In this document: piece by piece, positions 13,183-13,222 of the stretch | Layout: every line of letters begins with the position of its first letter | Position numbering within the stretch: the first letter of the stretch is position 1 | Assembly: GCA_000433535.1 (NCBI GenBank) | Contig: FR892654.1 | Location: 1 to 13,222, forward strand | Source of the DNA: Dorea sp. CAG:317 | Lineage (GTDB): Bacteria > Bacillota > Clostridia > Lachnospirales > Lachnospiraceae | Direction: 5' to 3' | DNA: 13,222 nucleotides | Notes under the pieces: model-generated | What the model was told of the DNA's origin: nothing | Seen by the model: only the letters and a program-made list of their open reading frames with translations | Databases searched by the model: none | Made by a program: the position numbers and the translations under genes

Positions 13183-13208
13183 ACCAATCTTGGTCCTATG
13201 TCAAGATT
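13183..13208. repeat. Two overlapping inverted repeats
   Basis: ACCAATCTTGGT (13183-13194) has 5-bp arms around TC. AATCTTG (13186-13192) also pairs with CAAGATT (13202-13208) across nine bases. The shared arm means the two foldings exclude each other. This could be an operator or a recombination site; nothing more can be said at the window edge. Confidence 0.45.
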
Positions 13209-13222
13209 TAGTACAAGTTAAA

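Larger units (their letters stand above)
7869..13222. mobile_element. Integrated element interrupting spoIIID (right end beyond window)
   Basis: The left edge is set by the spoIIID junction near 7869. Inside are a large serine recombinase at the edge, an iteron array, an AlbA_2 regulator-like gene, an AAA15 ATPase gene and a 58-residue gene. The cargo genes, especially 9722-11251, are visibly more AT-rich than the core genes to the left. The 5' part of spoIIID does not appear before base 13222, so at least 5.3 kb separates the two gene halves, and the true size is unknown. No conjugation, replication or phage structural genes are seen in this portion. Confidence 0.75.
12917..13222. other. AT-rich intergenic stretch at the right edge
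   Basis: No convincing gene is seen in these 306 bases. They hold the ribosome site of the 58-residue gene, a terminator at 13098-13138 and overlapping inverted repeats at 13183-13208. I found no convincing promoter for the small gene. Confidence 0.6.

Overview
The window looks like chromosomal DNA of an anaerobic, spore-forming Firmicute, most likely a member of the Lachnospiraceae. The reasons are strong AGGAGG-type ribosome binding sites, a type III glutamine synthetase, a class II aldolase, AT-rich intergenic DNA with compact hairpin terminators, and part of the sporulation regulator gene spoIIID. Every protein gene recognised here is on the minus strand, so transcription runs right to left. 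The one clear plus-strand transcription unit is a probable small RNA.

Left part (1-7704), core chromosome. From the left there is a tRNA-Pro(UGG), cut by the window edge, behind a consensus promoter. Next is a housekeeping operon of a THUMP-domain RNA methyltransferase, rdgB (XTP/dITP pyrophosphatase) and a YfcE-type phosphodiesterase. Then comes a radical SAM gene followed by a 57-residue Asn-rich repeat protein. A 260-base gap (3726-3988) holds a probable plus-strand small RNA with its own promoter and terminator. It is followed by glutamine synthetase III with a downstream HAAS/DUF1700 membrane protein, and fructose-bisphosphate aldolase with its own promoter and terminator.

Right part (about 7869 to beyond 13222), an integrated element. 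A large serine recombinase gene runs directly into the 3' part of spoIIID. The last 53 codons of spoIIID are intact, in frame and followed by a terminator, but the 5' part is absent from this window. The junction falls in the recognition-helix region of the SpoIIID helix-turn-helix, and the stop codon of the recombinase lies inside spoIIID sequence. The arrangement resembles skin-type elements that split sigK in other endospore formers, although the right end of the element is outside the window. Behind the recombinase, the element carries an 11-bp iteron array, an AlbA_2/HATPase_c_4 winged-helix protein, an AAA15 (COG1106, RloA/OLD-like) ATPase and a 58-residue small protein. The two ATPase-type genes have separate promoters and are plausible defence or regulatory cargo.

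The most notable points are the split spoIIID gene with the overlapping recombinase end, the C-rich small RNA between the radical SAM and HAAS genes, and the iterons between the recombinase and its cargo.
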